NCBI GenBank assembly: GCA_963753165.1
Contig: CAVWBP010000003.1
Coordinates: 1 to 64,000 of the forward strand
Reading direction: 5' to 3'
Length of the DNA: 64,000 nt
DNA from: JAKLQR01 sp963753165
GTDB taxonomy: Bacteria > Nitrospirota > Thermodesulfovibrionia > Thermodesulfovibrionales > SM23-35
The notes below the pieces were generated by a model, which worked only from the letters and a program-made list of their open reading frames with translations, was not told the DNA's origin and ran no database searches. A program made the position numbers and the translations under genes. This document shows positions 25,420-35,325 of this stretch, in pieces. The stretch's first letter is position 1; each line of letters opens with the position of its first letter.

Positions 25420-25680
25420 TCAGGATTTTGATTCATCTTCCAGCAATTGCCAGCCCGCAAATCCCTGTTTCCCTTCGTCAATGTGCTGACCGACCAACCG
25501 AATCCTTGTTTTCGAAGGGTGGGTCTTGATTGTGACATAAGCCCTCACGAGGTTTGCGATGGTTGCTTCAAGAAAGGTAATCTCCTGATCATCTTTGAGG
25601 GTGAATGTTACCCTCAGATGTTTGTGTCCCTCTGGTATCTCAACGATAAGTTCTTTGATCTCTTCATTTGGGATAAGCAT
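25420..25680 (-). CDS. conserved hypothetical protein
   Basis: An 86-residue protein with an amphipathic strand-rich first half (MLIPNEEIKELIVEIPEGHKHLRVTFTLKD) and a basic stretch (TIKTHPSKTRIRLVGQ). It has no signal or membrane segment. GGAGGT lies upstream of the ATG. It is located between the toxin-antitoxin pair and the divergent gspA-like gene; no function can be assigned. Confidence 0.65.
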   Translation of the reverse strand: MLIPNEEIKELIVEIPEGHKHLRVTFTLKDDQEITFLEATIANLVRAYVTIKTHPSKTRIRLVGQHIDEGKQGFAGWQLLEDESKS

Positions 25681-25791
25681 TAAAATACCTCCGGAAAAAG
25701 TAAGGATGCAGCGCCTTTACTCAAAGTGCGGGAATTGTATTTTCCCTGATCCATATATTACTATCTTTATAAGTCAGAAAAAAGGTCCCCC

Positions 25792-27390
25792 ATGTATAAA
25801 GAATACTTTGGTTTCATCGAACTTCCGTTTTCCATAGCGCCAGACCCGCGCTATCTCTATATGAGCGAACAGCATCGTGAAGCCCTCGCTCATCTCCTTT
25901 ACGGAGTAACAGCCGACGGAGGATTTGTGCTTCTCACCGGTGAAATCGGGACAGGGAAAACAACTGTCTGCCGCGGCCTGCTTGAACAGATACCGGACAA
26001 TACCGATATCGCATTTATTCTGAATCCGAAAGTCTCTGCCGGAGAACTGCTCGCAACGGTATGCGACGAACTGGGCATACAATACCCTGAGAAAAATCAG
26101 AGCATCAAGATTTTTGTCGACAGAATCAATGAACACCTTCTCTCTACCCACGGAAAGGGCCGGAAGACAATACTTATCATAGAGGAAGCCCAGAATCTCA
26201 GCGCTGATGTCATGGAGCAGATAAGACTCCTCACCAACCTGGAAACAGACCAGAAGAAACTTCTTCAGATAATTATGGTCGGACAGCCTGAACTGAGGGA
26301 TATCCTGGAGCGTCCCGGCATGGAACAGCTTTCCCAGAGGATTACCGCACGATATCATCTCGGACCCCTGAGTAAAAAAGAAGTAGATGAATACATCAAC
26401 CACCGTCTTACCATTGCAGGGGTGAACAGCCGGTTGTTCCCCGTTTCCCTTATGGACAGGATTTACGGGATGAGCCGTGGTATTCCGAGACTGATAAACG
26501 TGATCTGTGACAGGGCGTTGCTCGGCACATATGTTCAGGGCAATAAAACTGTCGATAAAAAGACTTTAGAGACTGCTGCACGTGAAGTTCTTTCAGGCAG
26601 CAGTCTGAATAGTTTCAGACGGCGACCCTTTCTATGGAGTGGCATAAGTATTTTCCTCCTCCTCATTGCTTTCGCTATGGCCTTTGTAGCATATAATCAA
26701 AGGCATCAGGCAGCACCTCATGCAACTGCCGGCGGTTCAGAAACTACCACAGATGCAGGAGAACATTTGCTGGTCTGGCCGGCGGACCAGCCGATAGAGA
26801 AGAGCAGGCAAATGGCCTTTCAGTCCCTCGCAAAGCTCTGGAACCTCAATGTGCCGGTGTATGACGAAACCGGCATATGCGGTGCAGGCCGGGAAAGGGG
26901 ATTGGCATGTCTGCACGGCGCGGCAAGCCTTGAAGGATTGAAGAAGCTGAACAGACCTGCCGTGTTGAACCTCTTTGATGAAAATAACCGTGGATATTAC
27001 GCCACGCTCGTCAGTATGAAAGATCAAACAGCGATGGTTCTTATCGCCTCTCAGACGATGGAAATTGATCTTTCAGAAATAAAAAAACACTGGCTCGGTG
27101 ATTATACCCTTTTATGGAAGCCTCCCGAACATTACCGCGAAGAGATCTATCCGGGTTCTGCCGGAGCAGGAGTTGAATGGCTGGACCGGCAAATTGCCTT
27201 TATTCAGGGAGAACCGGAGAAAAAACAGTGGAAAAAAATATATGACGGCGAACTGCTGAGAAAGGTGAAAGCGTTTCAGCTTGACAGGGGATTGAAGCCT
27301 GACGGTATTGCGGGACCTCTCACGATTATTCATCTGTATAACGCGGAGGGAAGCGATGAACCGGTGTTGATCAGAAAGGGGAAGACATAA
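25792..27390 (+). CDS. gspA: GspA/ExeA family secretion ATPase with peptidoglycan-binding domain
   Basis: ExeA-type proteins help assemble the type II secretion secretin by remodelling peptidoglycan. The AAA+ domain (about residues 1-270) starts with YFGFIELPFSIAPDPRYLY, has Walker A GEIGTGKTTVCR, Walker B TILIIEEAQ and arginine-finger region LSQRITARYHL. One transmembrane helix follows near residue 285 (LWSGISIFLLLIAFAMAF). The periplasmic part ends with a PG_binding_1 motif, LLRKVKAFQLDRGLKPDGIAGPLT. The next gene, gspB, follows after two bases. No other Gsp genes are in the window. Confidence 0.92.
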   Translation: MYKEYFGFIELPFSIAPDPRYLYMSEQHREALAHLLYGVTADGGFVLLTGEIGTGKTTVCRGLLEQIPDNTDIAFILNPKVSAGELLATVCDELGIQYPEKNQSIKIFVDRINEHLLSTHGKGRKTILIIEEAQNLSADVMEQIRLLTNLETDQKKLLQIIMVGQPELRDILERPGMEQLSQRITARYHLGPLSKKEVDEYINHRLTIAGVNSRLFPVSLMDRIYGMSRGIPRLINVICDRALLGTYVQGNKTVDKKTLETAAREVLSGSSLNSFRRRPFLWSGISIFLLLIAFAMAFVAYNQRHQAAPHATAGGSETTTDAGEHLLVWPADQPIEKSRQMAFQSLAKLWNLNVPVYDETGICGAGRERGLACLHGAASLEGLKKLNRPAVLNLFDENNRGYYATLVSMKDQTAMVLIASQTMEIDLSEIKKHWLGDYTLLWKPPEHYREEIYPGSAGAGVEWLDRQIAFIQGEPEKKQWKKIYDGELLRKVKAFQLDRGLKPDGIAGPLTIIHLYNAEGSDEPVLIRKGKT

Positions 27391-27392
27391 GC

Positions 27393-28160
27393 ATGTCATA
27401 CATCCTTGATGCGCTGAAGAAATCCGAGAAAGAAAAAAACCGCGGTACAGTTCCGGATATCCTTACCGTTCAGGAACCTATAGCATATGATAGGAAGAAG
27501 AGGAATATCCTGCTCTCTCTCATTGCCCTCGCATTGCTCGTGAACGCGGCGGTACTGATATGGTGGCTGACATTTTCACCGGGAAAGAATATGGTCCCTG
27601 GAAAATCGGATGCCGTACATGAGATTGTATCCGGGACGCAGGGAATAACTCCAGGCAATCCGACGGCATCCCCTGCTGATGCAGACACAAAGGGGAAAGA
27701 CGAAACGACAACGTTCAAGGGAGAAACACAGCCTCTTCTCACGAAAACAAATAGTCGTTCGCTCCAGGAGACGCAATCCCCTAAGGCGGTGAGTGAAACA
27801 GATAAGAAGGGCGTACCTCAGAAGAACGATGATACGGATCAGGTTCATAACGCAAAAAACCCTCAGTCAAAGGATACTGTGTTCAATTCCACTCACCCCC
27901 AGGAGGGGATCCCGAAACCTGACCTGAAAAAAATTTATTCGTTCAAGGAACTCCCTGAAGGCATAAGAAAAGAACTTCCCCCTTTGTCTCTTTCCATCGC
28001 CCTTTATTCAAACGACCCGGCTACCCGTATTGCAAGAATTGACGGACAGTCTCTTCGGGAGGGCCAGGACCTCGCTCCGGGGTTGAGGCTTGAACAAATT
28101 ATTGAACACGGAGCGATACTCAGCTACCGGAATTACCGGTTCCGCATCGGGATTCAATAG
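27393..28160 (+). CDS. gspB: GspB-like type II secretion protein
   Basis: The N-terminus MSYILDALKKSEKEKNRG is the standard cytoplasmic tag of GspB proteins. A single membrane helix (NILLSLIALALLVNAAVLIWW) leads to a long, low-complexity periplasmic linker and a C-terminal T2SSB domain (PPLSLSIALYSNDPATRIARIDGQSLREGQ...YRFRI). It pairs with GspA to place the secretin. The start lies two bases after the gspA stop, indicating coupled translation. Confidence 0.9.
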   Translation: MSYILDALKKSEKEKNRGTVPDILTVQEPIAYDRKKRNILLSLIALALLVNAAVLIWWLTFSPGKNMVPGKSDAVHEIVSGTQGITPGNPTASPADADTKGKDETTTFKGETQPLLTKTNSRSLQETQSPKAVSETDKKGVPQKNDDTDQVHNAKNPQSKDTVFNSTHPQEGIPKPDLKKIYSFKELPEGIRKELPPLSLSIALYSNDPATRIARIDGQSLREGQDLAPGLRLEQIIEHGAILSYRNYRFRIGIQ

Positions 28161-28278
28161 TGAATGCTGTGGGAGTTAAAGCGTGAACAGGAAGTGAAGA
28201 TACAGGAAATTGTTTTTATTCAGACGAACGTGAATTGTTAAAACCTTATTTTTATTATAAATACGGGAGGAGATCGCA

Positions 28279-28740
28279 ATGAATAAGATAATACGATATC
28301 TTATCGTGTTTTTTTCCATACTCATCGTTATATTCCCTGTATATGCGGAAGACAAGAAAGGTTCAGGAGAAGAGACGATGACCAGCAGTGATGCGGAGAA
28401 GAAAAAGATTGAAGAACAGTGGGGCATTCAGGTCAAGGGCATCAGGCTTACGGCCGCAGGATATATGCTGGATTTCCGCTATCATGTCACCGACTCTGAA
28501 AAGGCCTCTGCTATCCTGAACCGTCAACTGAATGCAACCCTGATACACCAGGAGAGTAAAACAGTAATGCATGTCCCCAGAACACGGCTGGGACCAATGC
28601 GGCAGACCTCGGTCAAACCTCCGGAAGACCGTGATTATCTCATGTTCTTTGCGAATCAGAACGGGCTGGTAAAACCGGGAGACAAGGTCACGGTAATAAT
28701 CGGCGATTTTAAGGTAGAGGACCTGGTGGTGGAAGAGTAG
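28279..28740 (+). CDS. secreted hypothetical protein
   Basis: A signal peptide (MNKIIRYLIVFFSILIVIFPVYA) is followed by a charged linker and a compact beta-rich domain (WGIQVKGIRLTAAGYMLDFRYHVTD...GDKVTVIIGDFKVEDLVVEE). Tracts such as VMHVPRTRLGPMRQT are typical of a small conserved family in Nitrospirota and Deltaproteobacteria with no known function. GGGAGGAG precedes the ATG. The 3' end overlaps the convergent cusA by 32 bases. Confidence 0.75.
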   Translation: MNKIIRYLIVFFSILIVIFPVYAEDKKGSGEETMTSSDAEKKKIEEQWGIQVKGIRLTAAGYMLDFRYHVTDSEKASAILNRQLNATLIHQESKTVMHVPRTRLGPMRQTSVKPPEDRDYLMFFANQNGLVKPGDKVTVIIGDFKVEDLVVEE

Positions 28741-31700
28741 CCTTCCGGATTTCCCTCTCTTTCCATATCATGTAGAGGGCCGGATAGATCAGGAGTTCCA
28801 GCAAAGCAGACGTGACGATACCTCCCACCATGGGCGCGGCAATCCTTTTCATAACATCGGACCCTATACCTGAACTGAACAGAATAGGGAGGAGCCCTGC
28901 AACGATCACGCTCACCGTCATGATTTTCGGACGTATCCTTTTCACTGCGCCGAACAGGACCGCTTCTTTCAGGTCACCTGTCGTGTTCATCCTGCCTTCT
29001 TTTTTCCATTGCTCATAGGCCAGATCGAGATAGAGAAGCATGATCACCCCTGTCTCGGCATCTATTCCGGCAAGGGCGATAATCCCGATCCAGACCGCAA
29101 TGCTCATGTTGTAGTTCAGGATATAGAGCAGCCAGAAAGACCCGACGAGAGAGAACGGGACAGCGAGCAGGATGAATGCTGTTTTTGTGAATGACCTGGT
29201 ATTGAAATACAGCAGGAGGAGGATGAGAATTATGGTGAGAGGGATAACCAGTTTCAGTTTCTCCCGCGCTTTCAGGAGATATTCGAAGTCACCGCTCCAC
29301 AGCAACTGATAGCCGGAAGGGATGCTCACAGAGGATATTTTCTCATTGGCTTTATTCATGTACCCCTGTATATCGCTTCCTGTATAGTCAATATAGAGGT
29401 ACGCAGCCAGGAACCCCTCCTCGCTCTTTACTGCGCTCGGTCCCTTCACAATTGTTACATCGGCGATTTCTGATATGGGAACCATTGACGAACCCCTGAA
29501 GACAGAGACTGCCTGGTTCGAAATGACGGGAGAGTAAGGCAGAGGAACGAGGACGCGGCTGATTGAATCTGCGTCATTACGTAATTCCCTCGAATACCTG
29601 ACGTTTACCGGATAGCGTTCGCGTCCTTCGACTGTTGTCGTAAGGTTCAGTCCGCCGACTGCGGTCTGTACGATGTCGAGCACGTCATTCACATCAAGGT
29701 TATAGCGGGCGGCTGATTCTCTCCGCACCGTGATATCAAGGTAGTATCCTGTATTGACCCTTTCCGCATACACGCTTCTCGTTCCCGGAATATCCTTGAG
29801 CGACTTCTCAATATCGAGTCCCACCCGTTCGATTTCCCCTAGGTCCGTACCGAGAATCTTGATTCCCAAAGGTGTTCTGATGCCTGTTGAAAGCATATCG
29901 ATACGCGCTTTAATAGGATAGGTGAATGAATTTGCCACTCCCGGGATAGTCAGAATGTCATTCATCTCGTCCTTGAGCATATCTACGGTCATGCCCTTTC
30001 TCCACTGTTCCTCAGGTTTCAGGTTTATGACCGTTTCGAACATTTCGAGAGGGGCAGGGTCAGTGGCTGTTTCCGCCCGGCCTGCTTTTCCGAATACCTG
30101 GGATACCTCAGGAACGGTTTTCAGCAACTTGTCCTGGATCTGGAGCAGTTTCGATACTTCTGTGATTGAGGGACCGGGAACAGTAACCGGCATATAGAAT
30201 AACGAACCTTCGTAAAGCGGGGGCATGAATTCCGATCCCAGCTGGAAAAAAGGATAGAAAGTAAGGAGAAGGAGCAAAAGGGCCGCACCTATGACGATTT
30301 TCCGGTTTGCAAGAGAAAAGCGTGCTGCCGGTTCATAGACCTTATGGAGGAAACGACTGACCGGGTTCTGTTCTTCGCTTTTTGTGTTTCCTTTGAGAAA
30401 CAGGGTCATCAGGACAGGGGTGAGGGTTATCGCGAGGAAAGACGAAAAGAGCATCGCGAAAGTCTTTGTGTATGCAAGCGGTCTGAAAAGTTTTCCCGCC
30501 TGCCCCTGCAGGAAAAATACCGGGAGGAACCCGACTGTAATAACCAGAAGGGCAAAGAAGAGGGAAGGGCCGACCTCTTTTGCAGCCGCGATAATTACTT
30601 CTCTTCTCGAACCCGGCCTTCCTTCGCTCTCCCATTCAGCCAGTTTTTTGTGAGCGTTCTCTACCATGATGATAGAGGCGTCAACCATGGCGCCGATGGC
30701 GATTGCGATCCCGCTCAGGCTCATAATGTTCGATGTGACATTCAGGGAATACATGCAGATGAAGGAAATGAGAATAGCGGTGGGCAGGGTTATAATGATA
30801 ATGAAAGCGCTCGGAAGATGGAAGAGGAAAATGAGACAGACAATACTTACGACAAGGGAAATATAAATTACCTTGTTGCGAAGCGTATCAATGGATTTAT
30901 GGATAAGGTCTGATCTGTCGTAGGTGGTGACGATCTTTACCCCTTTTGGAAGATTCGGTTCAATGTCCTTGATTTTCTTCTTTACCCGGTCAAGCACATT
31001 CAGAACATTTTCGCCAAATCGTACGATGACGATTCCGCCTGAAACTTCTCCCTTTCCGTCGAGGTCTGCGATTCCCCTCCGAATATCCGGTCCGAACTGT
31101 ATCCGGGCGATATCCTTCAGAAGCACGGGAGTTCCCGCTCTGTCAGTCGTGACAACAGTGCTGCCAAGGTCTGAGAGGTTTTTGATATAGCCCCTCCCCC
31201 TGACGGCGAATTCACGGCCGGCTGATTCGATGACCCGCCCTTCGACATCGACGTTGCTTCTCCGTACACTCTCCAGCACCGCAGTGAGCGGAATATCATA
31301 TGCGAGGAGACGGGCCGGATCGACAGTCACCTGATACTGTTTTACGAAACCGCCTATACTGGCGACCTGTGCAACACCCGGTGTGCTCTCGATCGCAAGC
31401 TTGACGGTAAAGTCCTGAAGCGAGCGGAGGTCCGCGAGGTTCAGGGAACCGGATTCGTCAACAAGCGCATAGGAAAATCCCCATCCGAGGCTTGTCGCAT
31501 CAGGTCCAAGCACAGGATTGACGTCTGCCGGGATTTTGTTCCTTATACTCTGGAGGTACTCGATTACCCTGCTCCTTGCCCAGTAAATATCTGTGCCCTC
31601 TTGAAAGATCACATAGATGAATGAGCTTCCGAGATACGAGAAGCCGCGCACTGCTTCGACCTCCGGCGCGGATAAAAGAGTGGAGGATATGGGGTAGGTT

Positions 31701-31894
31701 ATCTGATCCTCTACAAGGTCCGGGCTTCGTCCGGGCCAGTCCGTATATACAATCACCTGGGTTTCACTCAGGTCGGGAATTGCATCGAGCGGAGTGTTCT
31801 TTACGGACCACAACCCCCAGACGGCGAGGAGAATTACAAATATGCATACGATGAGCCTGTTTCTGGCGCTGAAGTCGATGATCCGGCTGATCAT
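28709..31894 (-). CDS. cusA: CusA-type heavy-metal RND efflux pump (Cu/Ag)
   Basis: Inner-membrane trimeric proton-driven pump of 1,061 residues with the RND topology: a first transmembrane helix at 11-30, large periplasmic loops, and LSGIAIAIGAMVDASIIMVENAHK in the proton-relay helix. The three methionines of the copper site are in place: SLFYMPVTVPG, APLEMFET and ARIDMLSTGI, which favours Cu(I)/Ag(I) over divalent metals. The start codon overlaps the cusB stop by four bases. No outer-membrane CusC partner is in the window. Confidence 0.95.
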   Translation of the reverse strand: MISRIIDFSARNRLIVCIFVILLAVWGLWSVKNTPLDAIPDLSETQVIVYTDWPGRSPDLVEDQITYPISSTLLSAPEVEAVRGFSYLGSSFIYVIFQEGTDIYWARSRVIEYLQSIRNKIPADVNPVLGPDATSLGWGFSYALVDESGSLNLADLRSLQDFTVKLAIESTPGVAQVASIGGFVKQYQVTVDPARLLAYDIPLTAVLESVRRSNVDVEGRVIESAGREFAVRGRGYIKNLSDLGSTVVTTDRAGTPVLLKDIARIQFGPDIRRGIADLDGKGEVSGGIVIVRFGENVLNVLDRVKKKIKDIEPNLPKGVKIVTTYDRSDLIHKSIDTLRNKVIYISLVVSIVCLIFLFHLPSAFIIIITLPTAILISFICMYSLNVTSNIMSLSGIAIAIGAMVDASIIMVENAHKKLAEWESEGRPGSRREVIIAAAKEVGPSLFFALLVITVGFLPVFFLQGQAGKLFRPLAYTKTFAMLFSSFLAITLTPVLMTLFLKGNTKSEEQNPVSRFLHKVYEPAARFSLANRKIVIGAALLLLLLTFYPFFQLGSEFMPPLYEGSLFYMPVTVPGPSITEVSKLLQIQDKLLKTVPEVSQVFGKAGRAETATDPAPLEMFETVINLKPEEQWRKGMTVDMLKDEMNDILTIPGVANSFTYPIKARIDMLSTGIRTPLGIKILGTDLGEIERVGLDIEKSLKDIPGTRSVYAERVNTGYYLDITVRRESAARYNLDVNDVLDIVQTAVGGLNLTTTVEGRERYPVNVRYSRELRNDADSISRVLVPLPYSPVISNQAVSVFRGSSMVPISEIADVTIVKGPSAVKSEEGFLAAYLYIDYTGSDIQGYMNKANEKISSVSIPSGYQLLWSGDFEYLLKAREKLKLVIPLTIILILLLLYFNTRSFTKTAFILLAVPFSLVGSFWLLYILNYNMSIAVWIGIIALAGIDAETGVIMLLYLDLAYEQWKKEGRMNTTGDLKEAVLFGAVKRIRPKIMTVSVIVAGLLPILFSSGIGSDVMKRIAAPMVGGIVTSALLELLIYPALYMIWKEREIRKATLPPPGPLP

Positions 31895-33135
31895 TCCCGA
31901 ACGATTCCCCTCAGCTTCGACTCGGAATCAATCAGGAAGGCCGCTGATGAAGCAACGCGTTCGCCTGCCTTCAGTCCTTGCAGCACTTCCACATTACCGT
32001 CTGACCTCAACCCTGTCGTAACCTCACGGGGTTCGAAAAATCCTTCTCCCTGATCAACATAAACGATCTGCCTCTTCCCCGAATCGAGAAGCGCACTGTC
32101 CGGTATGACGAGACGTTTTCCCAGGTCAACAGCGATTTCGACTGTCGTGAACATCTGGGGTTTGAGAACAGTATGTGAATTCGGCACACTGAACCTCACT
32201 TTTGCAGAACGTGTCTGTTCAGCAAGAAAAGGATAGATAAACTCTATTTTTGCATTGAATGTTTTTCCGGGATAATAACTCAGGGCTATCTTTGCCTGCT
32301 GGCCGACCCTGACGAGAGGGAGATCGGGTTCGTAAATGTCTGCAATGATCCAGACAGTCGAAAGATCAACGATATCAACGATCTTGTCACCGGGCGCGAC
32401 CCTCGTGCCTTTCACAACCGGTTTTTCCAGCACGAAACCGTTGACCGGACTTCGCAGTTGGAGGATTTTTATCGGTTCCTTTGTCTCCTCGATTTTCTTA
32501 ATCTGGTCGTCGGGTATCTCCCAGAGCATCAGTCTCTCTTTCGCAACAAGGAGTAACGCCTCGATATCAAAAGTGAGCATCTGTCCGGTAGTGCCGTACC
32601 GGTCGCCCCATCTGAACTCTACATTCCGCTGAAAGCGGTGGCCCTTTTCGTCTTTCCATTTCAGGAGATTAATGAATTCCAGTTGTGTCGATACCAGTTC
32701 GGGACTGTAAATGTCGGCAATCAGATCGCCTTTTTTTACGGGCTTGCCCGTAAAATCGGCATAGAGCTTTTCGACCCAGCCTTCTACTTTAATATTCACC
32801 GTAGTAATCTTTCGTTCGTCAGACTCAACACGACCGACCGTCCGGATAGTTTTCCAGAGGGGTTTGACAATCGCTTCCGTAGTCTGAACGCCGATCAGTT
32901 GCTGTTTATCGTGAGGGATATCTACGGTTGGGACCTCTTCTTTAAATTCACCCCACTCATCCTGTTTCCCCCCGGCATCTGAAGCAGGGATACTTTGCGT
33001 AGTGTCTGCGATGGTGTTTTTTGCAACGGCGTCAGAATCCTTTTTATGAATACCGGACCCTGTCAGGGAAAGGAAGACGAGAATTCCTGCGATAATTATT
33101 ATGCATGCAGATACTATGATTTTGATCTTTCTCAT
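31891..33135 (-). CDS. cusB: CusB-type periplasmic adaptor protein
   Basis: Membrane-fusion protein linking the pump to an outer-membrane channel. One N-terminal membrane anchor (MRKIKIIVSACIIIIAGILVFLSL), then the barrel-sandwich and helical hairpin (VEGWVEKLYADFTGKPVKKGDLIADIYSPEL, then LRSPVNGFVLEKPVVKGTRV) and beta-barrel domain (IALSYYPGKTFNAKIEFIYPFL). AAGGAG nine bases upstream supports ATG 33133-33135 over a longer frame. It lies between a YtkA-like gene and cusA in a three-gene operon. Confidence 0.93.
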   Translation of the reverse strand: MRKIKIIVSACIIIIAGILVFLSLTGSGIHKKDSDAVAKNTIADTTQSIPASDAGGKQDEWGEFKEEVPTVDIPHDKQQLIGVQTTEAIVKPLWKTIRTVGRVESDERKITTVNIKVEGWVEKLYADFTGKPVKKGDLIADIYSPELVSTQLEFINLLKWKDEKGHRFQRNVEFRWGDRYGTTGQMLTFDIEALLLVAKERLMLWEIPDDQIKKIEETKEPIKILQLRSPVNGFVLEKPVVKGTRVAPGDKIVDIVDLSTVWIIADIYEPDLPLVRVGQQAKIALSYYPGKTFNAKIEFIYPFLAEQTRSAKVRFSVPNSHTVLKPQMFTTVEIAVDLGKRLVIPDSALLDSGKRQIVYVDQGEGFFEPREVTTGLRSDGNVEVLQGLKAGERVASSAAFLIDSESKLRGIVRE

Positions 33136-33263
33136 TCCGTGCAACTCCTTACATTGTATCAAAGACTATTCTGATTGATACTACTCTACCGGACAATACA
33201 AATGTATCGTGGATCAATAACAGAGTCAAGGCCCTGTTGCATTCTCCGTTCAACTCCTGATGT

Positions 33264-33666
33264 TCATCGGACATCAATTGTAAACCTTGCTGTTTCTATT
33301 TTGCCTGCGCGGGATATCTTTATTACGATGTTCCAGGGTCCGGACATGATGAGGTCCATGAGAACGATATATTTGTTCCCGGACAATTTTGCGAGTGTTT
33401 TGTAATTCATGGGAGGCATGCCGGGCATTGGCGGCATGTAATAATTCACAAGCACTTTGGCATCGGTAACATGCTTGCCAAGGGCATCTTTAATTTCGAG
33501 ACTCAGGGTGTTTTTATCCACTATGGGAGGGTTTCTGTCTATGCTCATCTCGACGGTATAATCAGGAATATTTCTTCCTCGCTTTGTATTCTCTTGCGAA
33601 TGATATGTCGGCGATCAGGAGGAGAGCGAAAACCGAAACGAAAAGTGTTTTTATGAAGATTTTCAT
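33264..33666 (-). CDS. YtkA/FixH-like secreted protein, one frameshift
   Basis: The gene opens with a signal peptide (MKIFIKTLFVSVFALLLIADISFA). Near 33563 one extra base breaks the frame after KKYS; the neighbouring frame continues DYTVEMSIDRNPPIVDKNTLSLEI to a stop at 33264. The mature domain is an immunoglobulin-like YtkA fold with a Met/Pro-rich patch, VNYYMPPMPGMPPMNY, a plausible Cu(I)-binding segment. It is the first gene of the cusBA operon. Function in copper sensing or delivery is inferred from position and Met content. Confidence 0.75.
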
Positions 33667-33834
33667 AAACATCGGCATACTTAATTATACTTCATGTGTC
33701 ATGAGGAAGGACGTTCAGGCAACAGCAGTTACAGCGCAAGAGGTTGCAAAGCAGAATTTTTGTGGTAACATTTTAGAGAAGTAAGATTTTTGTGCAATTC
33801 CAAAAAACCAGGTATTTTCCATGAAGGAGGAAAA

Positions 33835-34344
33835 ATGATGAAAAGAAGCGCGATTGTACTTGCCCTGATTTCTTTGGTGCTTGTTATGGGTTCGGTAAGT
33901 TTTGCGGAAACGCATGGCAAAGAAGCGTGCCCGTTCTGCGGGATGGAGAAAGAAAAATTCGGATACAGCTGGATGGTCTTAGAATATGACGACGGCAAAA
34001 AACAGGGCTTTTGCAGCATTCATTGTGCCTCACTCGATCTTGCCCTCAATATCGATAAAACCCCTTCGAAGATATATGTTGGTGACTATAAGTCAAAAAA
34101 GCTTATCGATGCCGAGAAAGCATACTGGGTAATAGGGGGGAATAAGCCCGGAGTAATGACGAAGAGGGCCAAGTGGGCATTTGCAGATAAAAAAGAAGCA
34201 GAGGTTTTTATGAAAGAAAACGGAGGCGCCGCTGCCACCTTTGATGAAGCTATGAAGGCTGCATACGAGGATATGTATACAGACACCAAAATGATCCGTG
34301 ACAAAAGAAAAATGATGAAAATGAGGAAAATGGAACAGAAATAG
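33835..34344 (+). CDS. NosL-type copper chaperone 1
   Basis: A periplasmic protein of 169 residues with signal peptide (cleaved near SFA-ETHG). The NosL Cu(I) site CPFCGM is followed by a second pair, CSIHC, which recalls TRASH/YHS-type metal sites. The C-terminus is rich in Met and Lys (KMMKMRKMEQK). AAGGAGG precedes ATG 33835. NosL proteins normally deliver copper to N2O reductase, but no nosZ is here; the genes beside it instead encode copper export and multicopper oxidases. First gene of the NosL/ABC operon. Confidence 0.85.
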   Translation: MMKRSAIVLALISLVLVMGSVSFAETHGKEACPFCGMEKEKFGYSWMVLEYDDGKKQGFCSIHCASLDLALNIDKTPSKIYVGDYKSKKLIDAEKAYWVIGGNKPGVMTKRAKWAFADKKEAEVFMKENGGAAATFDEAMKAAYEDMYTDTKMIRDKRKMMKMRKMEQK

Positions 34345-34349
34345 TGTTT

Positions 34350-34468
34350 TTTATAAACTCGTATTTCGTCATTGTCCGGCTTGACCGGACAATCCAGAAC
34401 CTCTTGAAGAGACTGGATTCCCCGATCATGTCGGGGAATGACGATCCTTTTAGCGGTTACTTTATAAA
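34350..34468. repeat. MITE-like repeat copy 3 with TTTATAAA termini
   Basis: A 119-bp element sits between the two nosL-like genes. Termini are TTTATAAA (34350-34357 and 34461-34468). Internally TTGTCCGG/CCGGACAA and CCCCGA/TCGGGG are inverted, and it carries GGAATGACG as in copies 1 and 2. It adds a structured spacer to the operon. Confidence 0.75.
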
Positions 34469-34540
34469 AAGCCCCTCAATAGAACGACCGGAGATGCAAG
34501 GATTTCTTGCCTCTCCAAAAATACTTACCGAGAGAAGAGA

Positions 34541-35014
34541 ATGAAAAACTGGATAATCCCTCTTGTAATGATTTGCGTCATATCTGGTCCTGCCGCCGCC
34601 GGACAGAAGAAACCGGTGAAGCCGGCACAAAAAGATAAATGTCCGGTATGCGGTATGTTTGTGTATAAATATCCTGATTTTGTTGCGGAAATTATTTTTC
34701 AGGATGGTTCATATGCGGTATTCGATGGGGTAAAAGATATGTTCAAATACTATTTCAACCTGAAAAAATACAATCCGAAAAAGACACTCGATAATATCGA
34801 TTCACTTTATGTCACAGATTATTACGACCTGTCCCTGATTGATGCCCGCCGGGCGTTCTTTGTAAGAGGAAGCGATGTCTATGGACCCATGGGAAAAGAA
34901 CTCATTCCTTTCGTAAACCATCCGGATGCTCAGGAATTCATGAGAGACCACAGGGGCAGCGCCATCCTGAAATTTCAGGATATAACGCCAAAGACGATCA
35001 AAGGCCTCGATTAA
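34541..35014 (+). CDS. NosL-type copper chaperone 2
   Basis: 157 residues with a signal peptide (MKNWIIPLVMICVISGPAAA) and the NosL site CPVCGMFVYKYPDF, then the conserved strand IIFQDGSYAVFDGVKDMFKYY. Later segments (YVTDYYDLSLIDARRAFFVRGSDVYGPMGKELIPF) match the NosL C-terminal half well. It overlaps the following small membrane gene by one base (TAATG). Periplasmic Cu(I) binding and handover to the adjacent ABC/membrane proteins or to the downstream oxidases is the likely role. Confidence 0.92.
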   Translation: MKNWIIPLVMICVISGPAAAGQKKPVKPAQKDKCPVCGMFVYKYPDFVAEIIFQDGSYAVFDGVKDMFKYYFNLKKYNPKKTLDNIDSLYVTDYYDLSLIDARRAFFVRGSDVYGPMGKELIPFVNHPDAQEFMRDHRGSAILKFQDITPKTIKGLD

Positions 35015-35325
35015 TGTTTTCCCGCAAGTCAGATTTTTTTATTGCTTTCCTGGTGATCTGTTCAGTTCTCCTGTTGCTCATGACCGTCCATGCCGCTCTT
35101 TCCGTAAGGTATGCAATGCCGAACATTCAGGCGAAAGCCGGAATGGTGAGGGGACTTCATCTCACCGACCTCTGCCTGTTCACCGATGCCCGTTATACCC
35201 GTCATCCTTCAATGGCTGATCTGCATACGCCATTCCAGGACCATCCGGTGTCGCTTGAGCACTTCCCGTCCGGAACGGTTGTTGCACCTCCTCCACATGT
35301 TCACTATTATGGGCTGGATCAATAA
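35014..35325 (+). CDS. small membrane protein with His-rich tail
   Basis: 103 residues: one N-terminal transmembrane helix (FFIAFLVICSVLLLLMTVHAAL), then a periplasmic tail with DLCLFTDARYTRHPSMADLHTPF and PPPHVHYYGLDQ. The His and acidic residues could bind metal. The start overlaps the nosL stop and the end overlaps the permease gene, so it is part of the operon. Similar short proteins accompany NosL-ABC clusters elsewhere, without assigned function. Confidence 0.7.
   Translation: MFSRKSDFFIAFLVICSVLLLLMTVHAALSVRYAMPNIQAKAGMVRGLHLTDLCLFTDARYTRHPSMADLHTPFQDHPVSLEHFPSGTVVAPPPHVHYYGLDQ

Noticed and set aside
33835..35014. N2O reductase accessory locus (nos operon)
   Set aside because: No nosZ, nosD or nosR is in the window, and the ABC permease is of the FtsX type rather than NosY.
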